Shown piece by piece: positions 44,773 to 54,893 of a stretch of 64,000 bases of DNA (positions are counted from its first letter, which is position 1; every line of letters starts with the position of its first letter). Position numbers and translations under genes: made by a program. The stretch is from contig NZ_QVMI01000027.1 in NCBI RefSeq assembly GCF_010500965.1, forward strand, positions 1 to 64,000, read 5' to 3'. The notes under the pieces were generated by a model that ran no database searches, had not been told where the DNA came from, and saw nothing but the letters and a program-made list of their open reading frames with translations. This DNA is from Bacteroides sp. 51. Its GTDB lineage: Bacteria; Bacteroidota; Bacteroidia; Bacteroidales; Bacteroidaceae.

Positions 44773-45102
44773 ATGAACTTATTACTAATCACTTTCTTAC
44801 AAGCAGAAGCACCGGTTGGCGGTGGTGGCAATATGATGTGGATCATGTTGATCGCAATGTTTGCTATCATGTATTTCTTTATGATCCGTCCGCAAAACAA
44901 AAAACAAAAAGAAATCGCTAATTTCCGCAAATCTCTTGAAGTAGGCCAGAAAGTAATTACTGCCGGTGGAATACATGGAAAGATCAAAGACATCAAAGAT
45001 GACCATGTAGTTCTTGAGATTGCAGATAATGTGAAAATCAAAATAGATAAAAGTTCTATTTTTGCTTCTGCCGAAGGTGCTGCTACTAAAACTGAGAAGT
45101 AA
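44773..45102 (+). CDS. yajC: Preprotein translocase subunit YajC
   Basis: A 109-residue membrane protein with one hydrophobic segment (WIMLIAMFAIMYFFMI), then RPQNKKQKEIANFRKSLEVG and QKVITAGGIHGKI, the YajC signature. It is an accessory part of the Sec translocon. Normal length; in the nusB operon, 67 bases after nusB. Confidence 0.95.
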   Translation: MNLLLITFLQAEAPVGGGGNMMWIMLIAMFAIMYFFMIRPQNKKQKEIANFRKSLEVGQKVITAGGIHGKIKDIKDDHVVLEIADNVKIKIDKSSIFASAEGAATKTEK

Positions 45103-45123
45103 GAATTCAGGCAATAAAGATCT

Positions 45124-46143
45124 ATGGTTGATCGTAGGAAAATAGAAATATTTTATTCGCGATTATCTAAAAGAATTAAGAACTTTCTGCTCAGTAAGCA
45201 AAGCAGAGAGTTCTTTGTTTTTTTACTCTTCTTTTTCATCGCCGGTGCATTCTGGTTACTCCAGACGCTAAACGATGATTATGAAGCAGATCTTACTATG
45301 CCCGTACGCCTGAGGGGAGTACCGAACAATGTTGTCATGACATCCGAACCTCCATCCGAACTCAAAGTAAGAGTAAAAGATAAAGGAGTAGTATTACTGA
45401 ACTATATGGTAGCCAGGAACTTCTATCCGGTTAATCTGGAGTTCAGTGATTATAAGGGCACAAACAACCATATTAAAATTTATGCCACTGAGTTTGAGAA
45501 GAAAATCCTCAGCCAGTTAAATGCTTCAACACGCTTATTATCAGTACGCCCGGACACACTGGATTATATCTATTCTACCGGAAAATCCAAATACGTTCCG
45601 GTTAAATTACAAGGAAAAGTATCTTCTGCCCGGCAATATTACATTCCGGATACAATCTATAATCCGGATTCTGTTTTAGTATATGCTCCTTCCGCTTTGT
45701 TGGACACTATCAGATATGCTTTTACAGAAAGAATTGCTTTAGAGGATATCTCCGATACAACGAAATATCAGGCAAATATCCGGGCTGTAAAAGGTGCGAA
45801 GTTCGTGCCGAACACTGTCGGAGTGACTTTCCCTGTGGATATATATATTGATAAGACAGTGGAAGTACCTTTAATAGGAGCCAATTTTCCGGGAGACAAA
45901 ATTCTACGCACATTCCCTTCCAAAGTTAAAGTAACCTTTCAGGTTGGTAAAAGTAAGTTTAAAGACATTGAAGCTGAGAATTTTATCATTCGTATTCCTT
46001 ATGAGGAATTGCTCCGCCTTAACGCCTCTGACAAGTATAAACTTACTTTAAGAACAATTCCTGATGGGGTGAGTCATGTTCGCATTTCGCCGGAAGAGAT
46101 TGACTTTTTAATAGAACAAGTAAACACTACTAATGTCGATTAA
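45124..46143 (+). CDS. YbbR-domain membrane protein
   Basis: A 339-residue protein with one N-terminal membrane segment ([17 protein letters not shown]) and periplasmic YbbR-type repeats ([54 protein letters not shown]). In Firmicutes, YbbR/CdaR controls a c-di-AMP cyclase; there is no cdaA here, so that role cannot be transferred. It overlaps coaE by 11 bases. Confidence 0.85.
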   Translation: MVDRRKIEIFYSRLSKRIKNFLLSKQSREFFVFLLFFFIAGAFWLLQTLNDDYEADLTMPVRLRGVPNNVVMTSEPPSELKVRVKDKGVVLLNYMVARNFYPVNLEFSDYKGTNNHIKIYATEFEKKILSQLNASTRLLSVRPDTLDYIYSTGKSKYVPVKLQGKVSSARQYYIPDTIYNPDSVLVYAPSALLDTIRYAFTERIALEDISDTTKYQANIRAVKGAKFVPNTVGVTFPVDIYIDKTVEVPLIGANFPGDKILRTFPSKVKVTFQVGKSKFKDIEAENFIIRIPYEELLRLNASDKYKLTLRTIPDGVSHVRISPEEIDFLIEQVNTTNVD

Positions 46144-46735
46144 ACTAGGAATCACCGGAGGAATAGGAAGCGGCAAAAGTGTGGTTTCCCATTTATTGGA
46201 AATTATGGGTGTACCGGTTTATATTGCAGATACTGAATCCAAAAGACTAACCGCTACAGACCCACAGATTCGCTGTGAATTAACAGACTTATTAGGTGAA
46301 GAAGTATACCGGAATGGAAAGTTGAACAAACCTTTCCTGGCAAACTACTTATTCAGCGATCCGGAGCATGCACAAAAAGTAAACGGAATCATTCATCCGC
46401 GGGTAAAAGAAGATTTTCGTCAATGGATAGATGTGCATAAACAAGCACCGGTCATTGCCATGGAAGCAGCCATATTAATTGAAGCCGGTTTCGCCGATGA
46501 TGTGGATTATATTGTCATGGTGTATGCGCCATGGGAACTTAGAATAGAACGCGCCATGAAACGTGACAACAGTTCCAGAGAGGCCATAGTTAAGCGTATT
46601 GAGAGCCAGATGAGTGATGAAAAAAAGAAGGCCCAAGCGCACCATATAATTATCAATGATGATATAGAATCGATTATCCCGCAAATAGAAGCTTTACTAC
46701 AAGTTGTTGCTGCCAGGTTTAATAATCAGACTTAA
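46133..46735 (+). CDS. coaE: Dephospho-CoA kinase
   Basis: A 200-residue enzyme for the last step of coenzyme A synthesis. The P-loop is [13 protein letters not shown] (residues 6-18), then [18 protein letters not shown] with the substrate-site Asp, and the lid region [20 protein letters not shown]. Start codon lies within the end of the ybbR gene, so translation is coupled. Confidence 0.96.
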   Translation: MSIKLGITGGIGSGKSVVSHLLEIMGVPVYIADTESKRLTATDPQIRCELTDLLGEEVYRNGKLNKPFLANYLFSDPEHAQKVNGIIHPRVKEDFRQWIDVHKQAPVIAMEAAILIEAGFADDVDYIVMVYAPWELRIERAMKRDNSSREAIVKRIESQMSDEKKKAQAHHIIINDDIESIIPQIEALLQVVAARFNNQT

Positions 46736-46809
46736 TTTCCAGATTTCGCTACAAGTTTCTATGGACAAATTTAATTTTTGTTTAAACCTGCATTTTTCCG
46801 CCATTTACG

Positions 46810-46840
46810 TTGCAGGTGTCAATGCCGAATGTTACTTTTG
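46810..46840 (+). promoter_or_regulatory. Promoter of the DUF5606 gene
   Basis: TTG (46810-46812), 20 bases, TACTTTTG (46833-46840). Confidence 0.7.
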
Positions 46841-46874
46841 CGCACGAAATCATTAAAACAAAATTGAATATATT

Positions 46875-47339
46875 ATGCTAAAGACCATCTTGTCCATCTC
46901 CGGAAAACCGGGATTGTATAAGCTTGTATCTCAAGGAAAGAACATGTTAATTGTTGAATCGCTATCAGCCGATAAGAAGCGTTTTCCTGCTTATAGTCAT
47001 GAAAAGATTATCTCATTAGGAGATATCGCTATGTATACAGACGAAGAAGAGGTTCCTTTGAAGGATGTTCTGACTTCTATCAAAGAAAAAGAAAACGGTG
47101 CGGCCGCATCTCTGGATGTAAAAAAGGCATCGCAAGATGAACTTCGTAACTATCTGGGAGAGGTTCTGCCTAACTTCGACCGCGAAAGAGTATATGCTAA
47201 TGATATCAAAAAACTGATTTCCTGGTATAACATTCTTATTGCCAACGGAATCACTGATTTCCAGGCTAAAGATGAAGAAGACGGCGAGGGCGGCGAGGCG
47301 GCGCAGTCAGGTTCCAATGCTGAAGCAGTAGCCGAATAA
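46875..47339 (+). CDS. DUF5606 protein
   Basis: A 154-residue protein of the Bacteroidetes family DUF5606. The N-terminal barrel-like domain (LKTILSISGKPGLYKLVSQG, FPAYSHEKIISLGDIAMYTD) is followed by a helical part (SQDELRNYLGEVLPNFDRER, IKKLISWYNIL) and a low-complexity acidic tail (DEEDGEGGEAAQSG). Function is unknown. It is monocistronic with its own promoter and a terminator shared with clpB. Confidence 0.88.
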   Translation: MLKTILSISGKPGLYKLVSQGKNMLIVESLSADKKRFPAYSHEKIISLGDIAMYTDEEEVPLKDVLTSIKEKENGAAASLDVKKASQDELRNYLGEVLPNFDRERVYANDIKKLISWYNILIANGITDFQAKDEEDGEGGEAAQSGSNAEAVAE

Positions 47340-47357
47340 AAACACTAAAAAATAGAA

Positions 47358-47401
47358 TGAGCGGAAAAACACGGGATTTATGTTCCTCGTTTTTCCGCTC
47401 A
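47358..47401. terminator. Two-way terminator, DUF5606 gene / clpB
   Basis: TGAGCGGAAAAAC (47358-47370) pairs perfectly with GTTTTTCCGCTCA (47389-47401). It lies between convergent genes. T-rich sequence is within and after the stem in both directions. Confidence 0.8.
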
Positions 47402-47427
47402 ATTCTTATAGAATTTTGCCTAAGTTC

Positions 47428-50028
47428 TTATAGAGTTTGCCGGAACCAAAGTTTATCCTCTTCTATAGCATCCACAATGATCGGTTTATTACGATCGATC
47501 TCTTGTGCCAACAGTTTCTTCGACAAGTCATTGAGCAAATAACGTTGGATGGCCCTCTTCACCGGGCGGGCCCCAAATTCGGGATCGTACCCGGCTTCGG
47601 CCAGAAAGTCTAATGCTGCATCGGTCAACTCCAATTCTACCCCATTGTCGGCAAGCATCTTTTGTACACCCTTGATTTGGAGATTTACAACCTGCTTGAT
47701 TTCTCCTTCGGTCAATGGCAAGAACATGATGGTTTCGTCAATACGGTTCAGGAATTCCGGACGAATGGTTTTCTTCAACATATTCATCACCTCGTTCTTG
47801 GTTTCCTCAATGACCGTATCCTTATTCTTGCCGTTTAGTTTCTCCATCTGACTCTGAATATAGGAGCTTCCCATGTTTGAAGTCATAATAATGATGGTGT
47901 TTTTGAAGTTCACCACACGACCTTTGTTATCGGTCAGTCGGCCATCATCAAGCACTTGCAACAGGATGTTGAATACATCAGGGTGGGCCTTTTCGATCTC
48001 GTCGAACAGTACAACGGAGTATGGTTTGCGACGAATGGCTTCCGTCAGCTGACCACCTTCATCATAGCCCACATATCCCGGAGGAGCACCAACCAGACGG
48101 GAAACAGAATGTTTCTCCTGATACTCGCTCATGTCGATGCGGGTCATCATGGTTTCATCATCAAATAAGAATTCGGCAAGGGCTTTGGCCAACTCGGTCT
48201 TCCCTACCCCGGTAGTTCCCAGGAAGATGAACGAACCAATGGGTCGGCGTGGGTCTTGCAAACCGGCACGGCTACGACGCACGGCATCGGCTACGGCTTC
48301 GATGGCTTCATCTTGCCCGATCACCCGTTTGTGCAATTCGTCTTCCAGATGCAACAGCTTATCCTTTTCACTTTGAAGCATTTTGCTTACAGGAATTCCT
48401 GTCCAACGAGATACTACATCGGCAATATCTTCGGCATCTACTTCTTCCTTGATCATGGCGGCATCACCCTGCATGGTGTACAGTTCTTGTTGTGTATCTT
48501 CAATTTCTTTTTCCAAGGCTTGAAGTTTACCATAACGAATTTCGGCTACACGACCATAATCGCCTTCACGTTCGGCCTTTTCGGCTTCGAACTTCAGGTT
48601 TTCTATTTCGGCTTTGTTTTGCTGAATCTTGTTAATCAGGTTCTTTTCGCTTTGCCATTTAGCTTTGAGCGAGTTTTCCTGTTCCTTCAGTTCAGCAATA
48701 TCTTTGTTTAATTGTTGTAGTTTGACTTCATCTTTTTCGCGCTTAATTGCCTCACGCTCAATTTCGAGCTGGGTAATCCTACGTGATATTTCGTCCAATC
48801 CTTCGGGAACAGAATCTACCTCCATACGAAGTTTGGCGGCGGCTTCGTCCATCAAGTCAATCGCCTTATCGGGAAGGAAACGGTCGGTGATGTAGCGGTT
48901 GCTCAACTCTACGGCAGCAATGATGGCGTCGTCTTTGATCCGCACTTTATGGTGGGTTTCATAACGTTCCTTCAATCCTCGCAGAATGGAGATGGTGCTC
49001 ATGGTGTCCGGTTCGTTTACCTGTACGGTTTGGAAGCGGCGTTCGAGTGCTTTATCTTTTTCAAAATACTTTTGATATTCATCGAGGGTAGTTGCACCGA
49101 TGGAACGCAATTCACCACGTGCCAATGCGGGTTTCAGAATGTTGGCGGCGTCCATTGCACCCTCACCCTTACCGGCACCTACGAGAGTATGAATCTCGTC
49201 AATAAAGAGAATGATATGCCCTTCGGACTTCTGGACTTCGGATATAACGGATTTCAGACGTTCCTCGAACTCTCCTTTATATTTAGCTCCGGCAACGAGC
49301 GCTCCCATATCAAGTGAATAGATTTGCTTGTCCTTCAGGTTTTCGGGTACGTCGCCGCGAAGGATACGATGTGCAAGTCCTTCAACAATAGCGGTTTTAC
49401 CCGTACCCGGTTCACCGATCAGTATAGGGTTATTCTTGGTACGGCGACTCAGGATTTGCAGTACGCGGCGGATTTCATCGTCGCGTCCGATAACCGGATC
49501 GAGTTTCCCGTTCCGTGCAGCCTCGTTGAGGTTAATAGCATATTTATCAAGGCTTTGATAAGTGTCTTCACTGGATTGTGATGTCACCTTCTCGCCCTTA
49601 CGCAGCTCACTGATTGCGGCACGCAGTTCCTTATCGGTCATACCGGCATCTTTCAGGATGGTGGATGCAGTGCTCTTCACATTCAACAATCCTAACAATA
49701 TATGTTCCAGCGACACGTATTCGTCGCCCATTTCTTTGGCGTAGTGTGTTGCTTTCTGGAGTACATCATTGGCCTCACGGCTTAAATAGGGGTTTCCATT
49801 TTCCGAAACTTTGGGCAGTGATTCGATCTGTCGGTCGACCACAAGGGCTACTTGCCCACCATTCATTCCCAGTTTCTGAAAAATAAAGTTGGTCACATTC
49901 TCTCCTACTTTCATGACGCCATACAGCAAATGTGCAGCCTCAATGGCCTGCTGACCTTTGCTTTGTGCATGGTTCAGTGCTTCTTGTACTGCCTCCTGCG
50001 ATTTAATTGTAAAATTATTAAAGTTCAT
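47428..50028 (-). CDS. clpB: Disaggregase ClpB
   Basis: An 866-residue hexameric AAA+ unfoldase that works with DnaK. The double Clp-N domain (about 1-145) is followed by NBD1 (Walker [11 protein letters not shown] about 206; Walker [10 protein letters not shown]), the coiled-coil middle domain (about 410-525) and NBD2 ([10 protein letters not shown] about 608; [16 protein letters not shown]). The C-terminus is normal. Monocistronic. No clear -33/-7 pair was found. Confidence 0.97.
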   Translation of the reverse strand: MNFNNFTIKSQEAVQEALNHAQSKGQQAIEAAHLLYGVMKVGENVTNFIFQKLGMNGGQVALVVDRQIESLPKVSENGNPYLSREANDVLQKATHYAKEMGDEYVSLEHILLGLLNVKSTASTILKDAGMTDKELRAAISELRKGEKVTSQSSEDTYQSLDKYAINLNEAARNGKLDPVIGRDDEIRRVLQILSRRTKNNPILIGEPGTGKTAIVEGLAHRILRGDVPENLKDKQIYSLDMGALVAGAKYKGEFEERLKSVISEVQKSEGHIILFIDEIHTLVGAGKGEGAMDAANILKPALARGELRSIGATTLDEYQKYFEKDKALERRFQTVQVNEPDTMSTISILRGLKERYETHHKVRIKDDAIIAAVELSNRYITDRFLPDKAIDLMDEAAAKLRMEVDSVPEGLDEISRRITQLEIEREAIKREKDEVKLQQLNKDIAELKEQENSLKAKWQSEKNLINKIQQNKAEIENLKFEAEKAEREGDYGRVAEIRYGKLQALEKEIEDTQQELYTMQGDAAMIKEEVDAEDIADVVSRWTGIPVSKMLQSEKDKLLHLEDELHKRVIGQDEAIEAVADAVRRSRAGLQDPRRPIGSFIFLGTTGVGKTELAKALAEFLFDDETMMTRIDMSEYQEKHSVSRLVGAPPGYVGYDEGGQLTEAIRRKPYSVVLFDEIEKAHPDVFNILLQVLDDGRLTDNKGRVVNFKNTIIIMTSNMGSSYIQSQMEKLNGKNKDTVIEETKNEVMNMLKKTIRPEFLNRIDETIMFLPLTEGEIKQVVNLQIKGVQKMLADNGVELELTDAALDFLAEAGYDPEFGARPVKRAIQRYLLNDLSKKLLAQEIDRNKPIIVDAIEEDKLWFRQTL

Positions 50029-50225
50029 ATAAGTAATCTCCTTTCGTCTTTTCTATGTATATAACACCCAATAAGCCGCAAAAGATTTGCCACAAATAAA
50101 ATAATGTCAATTTAGCAGACAGGTGCATCATTTTTGAGACAAAAAGTCAGTACAGGGCAAATTTGAATGGATAAACAGGAGTTTATTGTATCTTTGCAAT
50201 TACGAATAAAAATCACTGAAAGAGA

Positions 50226-50810
50226 ATGAAAGAAAACCAAATAAACTTTCCGGAAACAGTTATATTGATAGACGCTGTATTGTTGAATGCCATTGTAAAG
50301 GACTTTAAGAAGAATTTTGAAGAAATGCTGCAACGCCCTCTGCAAAAGATGGATGTGGCACAGTTCGTTGTCAACCTGGCGCTGGATGCCAATATGCCTG
50401 TGGGGAATAAGGAGATTCAGGTTATTTTTGTGTACGATGAATTGGCACCGAAGCTAAGCGACAGCATGCCCTCCGATTTGAAGAAGGAACTGAATGGAGT
50501 TGCTTTTCAGGATAGTCTGGGTGAGTTTGTCTTTGCCAGCCTGTCGCTGGAAGAGATGGTGTCGCGGGAGGATTTGTATTTCGACTTGCTCCGTATTGTC
50601 GGCGAATCGGTTGATGTAAAACGGGTTATTGTTGTACCGTTTGAGCAAAACAACAAGGAAACGATTCACTCGGCGTTAGAAGAAATCAAAGGAAAAGAGG
50701 TTACGCTTTTTGGTATGAATAAGCCGGAAAGAGTGATAAGTTATAGTTGGCAATTATTGGCTTATCCGGTTATGCAGGCATTGGGCATAAGAGGCGATGA
50801 AATGCCGTAA
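50226..50810 (+). CDS. Conserved hypothetical protein, 194 aa
   Basis: A soluble, acidic protein starting MKENQINFPETVILIDAVLL. It resembles uncharacterised Bacteroidales proteins (possibly the DUF6621 group; from memory, not certain). There are no metal or nucleotide motifs. A -7 TATCTTTG lies at 50189-50196. It is divergent from clpB. Its last codons (GAA ATG CCG TAA) fall in the phase of the 22-bp array that follows, as if the array grew from the 3' end of this gene. Confidence 0.75.
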   Translation: MKENQINFPETVILIDAVLLNAIVKDFKKNFEEMLQRPLQKMDVAQFVVNLALDANMPVGNKEIQVIFVYDELAPKLSDSMPSDLKKELNGVAFQDSLGEFVFASLSLEEMVSREDLYFDLLRIVGESVDVKRVIVVPFEQNNKETIHSALEEIKGKEVTLFGMNKPERVISYSWQLLAYPVMQALGIRGDEMP

Positions 50811-50902
50811 CCATTTGCGCCGGATGCTAGTAGCATTTCACCCGGATGCCAGTAGCATCCGAAATGAATGCCAGTAGCATTTCTTCCAAATGCTACTGGC
50901 AA
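50802..50902. repeat. 22-bp-period palindrome array 4 (4-5 units)
   Basis: ATGCTAGTAGCAT (50824-50836), ATGCCAGTAGCAT (50846-50858 and 50868-50880) and the inverted ATGCTACTGGCAA (50890-50902), exactly 22 apart. A weaker unit ATGCCGTAACCAT at 50802-50814 is in phase and includes the stop codon of the preceding gene. The array fills the gap between two convergent genes. Confidence 0.88.
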
Positions 50903-50957
50903 AAAAACGTCTCTCCGTTCTTTCAGATAAACAGAGAGAATAATCATTAGTTAGTAT

Positions 50958-52379
50958 TTATTCGTGATTATAAATATCCCAGCCCAGATAGGTTTCGACA
51001 GCTTCAAGAATAATGTCCTGAACATTACCGCGGCACATGGCCACATGATGTTCGAAACCATTCTTACACATATACTTCATTAGTTTCTGAAGGTTCGGTA
51101 CCTCGGTCACGGCAATACAGCCATCCATTGCGTATGGGTCGTCGGTCAGGTTACCTTCGCCCAGGTAGGATTTGATGATACCTTTCGGATCGTCGGTTGA
51201 GATACGGAAATAGGTGAACGGACCGGCAGTTACTTTACCTTTTACGGCACCGAAAGTATTCTCGGTTCCCATCGTACGGCTCAATACACCTAGATTGCCC
51301 AGTTCAAGTTTGTTGTTGACAAAGCTTTTGGGGAAGTTACCACAGTGCGTACACACACATTTGTTGCGTTCTTCGGCAAAGTTGTTATTCCAGTCAACAA
51401 GGGCGGAAGCATTGCCCGATGCTAATGTAAGGACATACATGGAGATGGCCCCGGCAATATCTACCTCACAAGCGCTTGGGATTAGTTTATCGCCCAACAT
51501 ACTCATGGTTACACAGGCGGCACAACCGTAATTCGTTTGCAGTGAATCCCAGCATTGGATAGCTACTGCATCAATATCATTGGCAGCAATCCATTTTTCG
51601 ACAGCTAAACCGAACTTAGCTTGTTTCATCAGTTTCTTCTCATAACCGCCCGGCACCATAGCGTAGCCGTGGATTTCTTTGATACGGTCGAGCAATTGGC
51701 TGTCGTCATCGCCAATCGCATCTGCTACACCGATAATTTCCGACAGATCGACCGGAACAACGGTAATTCCTGTGCGTTGAAGAATCTTTTCCGAAGCACG
51801 TACAGTCTGGAATCCCGACGGACGGGCACCGATAGCACCAATGCGGGCACCACGGATGTTATTTACCACTCGGCAGATTCCGGCAAAACGGTTGATATCT
51901 TCAAGTAACAGCGGACTGTTAATGGAATATGTATGCAGTGTAGTATCTGTAAATGGAATGCCGTATTGATAGAGATTGTTGCATACGGATAGCTTACCGC
52001 AAAAAGCATCGCGACGATTGTCAAGATCGACTTTATCATTATCATCATCGCATGCCTGTACAAGGATAGGCACATTCAGGTTGGCGAGTTGAATGGCGTT
52101 AATCACACCGATTTCAAAGCCAAAGTTGGGCAGGGTCACGATAATACCGTCTATACGTTCGCGGTTCTTCTTGAAGAGTTCGGCACATTTCACTCCATCC
52201 TCACGGGTTTCCATACTACCCGAACCGGTTGGAGTATCTTCTTCATTCAGAATCACATAATCGTAATTGTTCTCGGTGAGGACTTTTGTTAACGTCTCAC
52301 GCACATCTTTAGCCAATGCGGAATTGAAGTAACTACGCGTAGCCAAAATAATTCCAAAAGTTATTTTCTTATTCTTCAT
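50958..52379 (-). CDS. L-fucose/L-arabinose isomerase family protein
   Basis: A 473-residue protein with the overall plan of the fucose/arabinose isomerase superfamily: N-terminal Rossmann-like domain (ITFGIILATRSYFNSALAKD; IIVTLPNFGFEIG), a middle domain with RPSGFQTVRASEK, and a metal-site region (AVAIQCWDSLQTNYGCAACV, SACEVDIAGAISMYVL with a candidate ligand Glu). Members interconvert aldoses and ketoses. It is the last gene of the split transketolase/kinase operon; the substrate is unknown. Confidence 0.8.
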   Translation of the reverse strand: MKNKKITFGIILATRSYFNSALAKDVRETLTKVLTENNYDYVILNEEDTPTGSGSMETREDGVKCAELFKKNRERIDGIIVTLPNFGFEIGVINAIQLANLNVPILVQACDDDNDKVDLDNRRDAFCGKLSVCNNLYQYGIPFTDTTLHTYSINSPLLLEDINRFAGICRVVNNIRGARIGAIGARPSGFQTVRASEKILQRTGITVVPVDLSEIIGVADAIGDDDSQLLDRIKEIHGYAMVPGGYEKKLMKQAKFGLAVEKWIAANDIDAVAIQCWDSLQTNYGCAACVTMSMLGDKLIPSACEVDIAGAISMYVLTLASGNASALVDWNNNFAEERNKCVCTHCGNFPKSFVNNKLELGNLGVLSRTMGTENTFGAVKGKVTAGPFTYFRISTDDPKGIIKSYLGEGNLTDDPYAMDGCIAVTEVPNLQKLMKYMCKNGFEHHVAMCRGNVQDIILEAVETYLGWDIYNHE

Positions 52380-52397
52380 GGGTTGATATTAATTAGT

Positions 52398-53885
52398 TCA
52401 TAATACTCGCTGCATTGCATTATTCCATTCGCCATAAAGCCTTTCCCGGGTTTCGCTATCCATCTGCGGGGAAATGATTTGTTCGGTATTCCGGAGGGTA
52501 GCCACTTCTTCCATAGACTTCCAGATTCCTCTGGCCAAGCCATTCATTACCACAGCACCGAGGGCGGATGCTTCTTCAATGCCCGAACGATTGATGGTAG
52601 CTTCCAGCATATCGCTCTGGAATTGCATGAGGAAGTGATTCCGTGTTGGCCCACCATCTACACGTAATTCTTTCAAGGAGATTCCTGCCTGGCGAGTCAT
52701 CAGGTCGACCAGGTCTTTTACCTGATAAGCAATGGCTTCGAGTGCTGCTCTTACCACATGAGCTTTTCCGGTGCCCAACGTCATTCCATGAATCATAGCT
52801 TTGGCGTGTGGGTCCCACCAGGGAGCGCCTAATCCGGCAAAAGCGGGCACGAAGTACACGCCACCATTATCGGGAATGCTTGTTGCCAATGATTCTACTT
52901 CGAGCGGACTGCCAATAAGCTGCAATTGCTCTTCCAACCATTTGATGGTAGCGCCGGTGCAATGGATATTACCCTCAAAGGCGTAATATACGTTTCCGCA
53001 GGCGGCAAAACCAACCGAAGTAACTAAGCCATCGGAAGCCTCAACAGGAGTTTCTCCAATGTTAACCATAACAGAAGAACCTGTGCCGTAGGTGCTTTTA
53101 CCCATACCGGGTTCGAAACACATCTGTCCGGCCAGTGCACCGTGCGAGTCGCCCAGCATACCTGCAATGACAACGGGCGCGGGGAAGATATCTTGTATAG
53201 TGCTTTCGCCAAAGATGGAGTCGCAAGGTTTGGCCTCGGGCATCATGGAACGTGGAATGGTGAAAAGTGACAGGAGTTCGTCGTCCCAATCCAAGGTGTG
53301 GATATTGAACAGAAGTGTGCGCGAAGCGTTGGTATAGTCCGTTGCGTGCACTTTTCCTTCTGTGAATTTCCAGAGTAGCCAGGAGTCGATGGTACCTGCA
53401 AGTAGTTTGTCCTGACCGGCAAGTTCGCGCGCACCGTCTACATTGTCGAGTATCCACTTCATGCCGCTTGCCGAGAAATAAGGGTCGATAACAAGGCCAC
53501 TTTTGCTCTTGATGGTTTCGGAATAGCCACGGCTAACCAGATCTGCACAGATATCCGCTCCGCGTTGGCATTGCCAGACAACGGCATTATAAATCGGCTT
53601 TCCGGTTTCCCGATTCCAGACCACTGCCGTTTCACGCTGGTTGGTAATCGCAATGGAGCATGTGGCATCCGGTTCGATATTTCCGCTTTCCACTACTTGC
53701 CTCACTGCCCTGAGGGTATTGGCATAGATTTCTTCCGGATCATGTTCTACCCATCCCGGAGCAGGATAATACTGTTCGTGGGGAATGGTAGAGCGATAAA
53801 CCAACTCGCATTTATCGTTGAACAACACGGCTTTTGTGGCCGATGTGCTCTGGTCAACAGATATGATATAATTCTTCATGTACAT
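52398..53885 (-). CDS. FGGY-family carbohydrate kinase (glycerol kinase-like)
   Basis: A 495-residue kinase. Phosphate motifs are IISVDQSTSATKAVLFNDKC (glycerol kinases normally have DQGTTSSR), NQRETAVVWNRETGKPIYNA, VVWQCQR, and in the C-terminal half GTGSSVMVN and LRVDGGPTRNHFLMQFQSD. Overall it is closest to glycerol kinase, but the changed first loop and the operon (isomerase, transketolase) suggest a keto-sugar may be the substrate. The ATG at 53885 shares its A with the previous TAA (TAATG), a coupled start; ATG 53879 is the alternative. Confidence 0.82.
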   Translation of the reverse strand: MYMKNYIISVDQSTSATKAVLFNDKCELVYRSTIPHEQYYPAPGWVEHDPEEIYANTLRAVRQVVESGNIEPDATCSIAITNQRETAVVWNRETGKPIYNAVVWQCQRGADICADLVSRGYSETIKSKSGLVIDPYFSASGMKWILDNVDGARELAGQDKLLAGTIDSWLLWKFTEGKVHATDYTNASRTLLFNIHTLDWDDELLSLFTIPRSMMPEAKPCDSIFGESTIQDIFPAPVVIAGMLGDSHGALAGQMCFEPGMGKSTYGTGSSVMVNIGETPVEASDGLVTSVGFAACGNVYYAFEGNIHCTGATIKWLEEQLQLIGSPLEVESLATSIPDNGGVYFVPAFAGLGAPWWDPHAKAMIHGMTLGTGKAHVVRAALEAIAYQVKDLVDLMTRQAGISLKELRVDGGPTRNHFLMQFQSDMLEATINRSGIEEASALGAVVMNGLARGIWKSMEEVATLRNTEQIISPQMDSETRERLYGEWNNAMQRVL

Positions 53886-54838
53886 TAGCTTCGATAGAAT
53901 TCAAGAGCCGACTGGTATATGCCTTCAGCATCAATTCCGTAATAGCGGAAGATTTCCAAAGGTTTTCCATGTATGGCATTCTCGTCGGGTATCCCTAATA
54001 TTTTGACGGGCACCGGATGATTTTGTACTACCGTTTCGGCAACAATAGCTCCCAGTCCGCCAAAAATACTGTGTTCCTCTACCGTAATGATCTTACCGGT
54101 TTCGCGTGCTGCTTTGATGATTGCCTCTGTATCAGCAGGTTTCAGGCTGTGCATATCAATAACGCGGGCGTTTATGCCTTGTTCTTTGAGTTTCTTACCT
54201 GCTTCGTAGCAGTGGTATACAGTTTCTCCGGTACCGATCAGGGTAAGATCGTTACCTTCCATCAAGGTATTGGCTTTGCCGATTTGAAAATCGAACGTAT
54301 CGTCCTGATATACATCGGGAACGGCGTTACGGCCTACGCGGACGTAAACGGGGTGATTGTAGTCGACCAACTGCTCTACCAGCTTCCGGGTCTGGCGAAC
54401 ATCGCATGGAAGAACAACGTGCATACCCGGGAAGGTACGGAGAACGGCAATATCGTGCAGACTGTGGTGGGTTGCGCCCAATGCGCCATAGCTCACTCCC
54501 CCACTCACGCCAAGTATCTTGACATTGTTCTGCGAGTAAGCCAGATCTACTTTTACTTGTTCCAGGCTACGAGCCACATAGAAGCAAGCGGGTCCGCATA
54601 CAAATACTTTCTTTCCGGCCATAGATAGTCCGGCGCTTACGCCTACGGCGTTTTGTTCGGCAATTCCGACTTCGACGAATTGTCCGGGAAGTTCTTTGGC
54701 AAAATTGCCAAGTGTAACCGAACCTCTTGCATCGGAGGTTACGGCAACAATGTCTTTATCTTTTTTACCTAGTTCCAACAGTGTATCAGTGAAACTCTGA
54801 CGGCATGGGATGGTTTGTTTGGTATTCATCTTGCTCAT
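53885..54838 (-). CDS. Transketolase, C-terminal subunit
   Basis: A 317-residue protein equal to the pyrimidine-binding and C-terminal domains of transketolase: SFTDTLLELGKKDKDIVAVT, EVGIAEQNAVGVSAGLSMAG (catalytic Glu of the PP...Pyr interface) and ITVEEHSIFGGLGAIVAETV. Split two-gene transketolases work as heteromers. It pairs with the N-terminal subunit encoded just upstream, separated by a heptad-repeat spacer. Confidence 0.92.
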   Translation of the reverse strand: MSKMNTKQTIPCRQSFTDTLLELGKKDKDIVAVTSDARGSVTLGNFAKELPGQFVEVGIAEQNAVGVSAGLSMAGKKVFVCGPACFYVARSLEQVKVDLAYSQNNVKILGVSGGVSYGALGATHHSLHDIAVLRTFPGMHVVLPCDVRQTRKLVEQLVDYNHPVYVRVGRNAVPDVYQDDTFDFQIGKANTLMEGNDLTLIGTGETVYHCYEAGKKLKEQGINARVIDMHSLKPADTEAIIKAARETGKIITVEEHSIFGGLGAIVAETVVQNHPVPVKILGIPDENAIHGKPLEIFRYYGIDAEGIYQSALEFYRS

Positions 54839-54840
54839 TT

Positions 54841-54868
54841 ACAATTTGACTATTTACAATTTACAATT
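54841..54868. repeat. 7-bp unit tract between the transketolase subunits
   Basis: ACAATTT, GACTATT, TACAATT and TACAATT in register, in the 55-base gap between the two transketolase genes. Confidence 0.7.
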
Positions 54869-54893
54869 GAAGTTACAATACGAAAGTTTTTGA

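Noticed and set aside
52398-53885. Firm naming as glpK
   Set aside because: The first phosphate loop differs from glycerol kinase and the operon holds isomerase and transketolase genes instead of glycerol genes, so only FGGY kinase is claimed.
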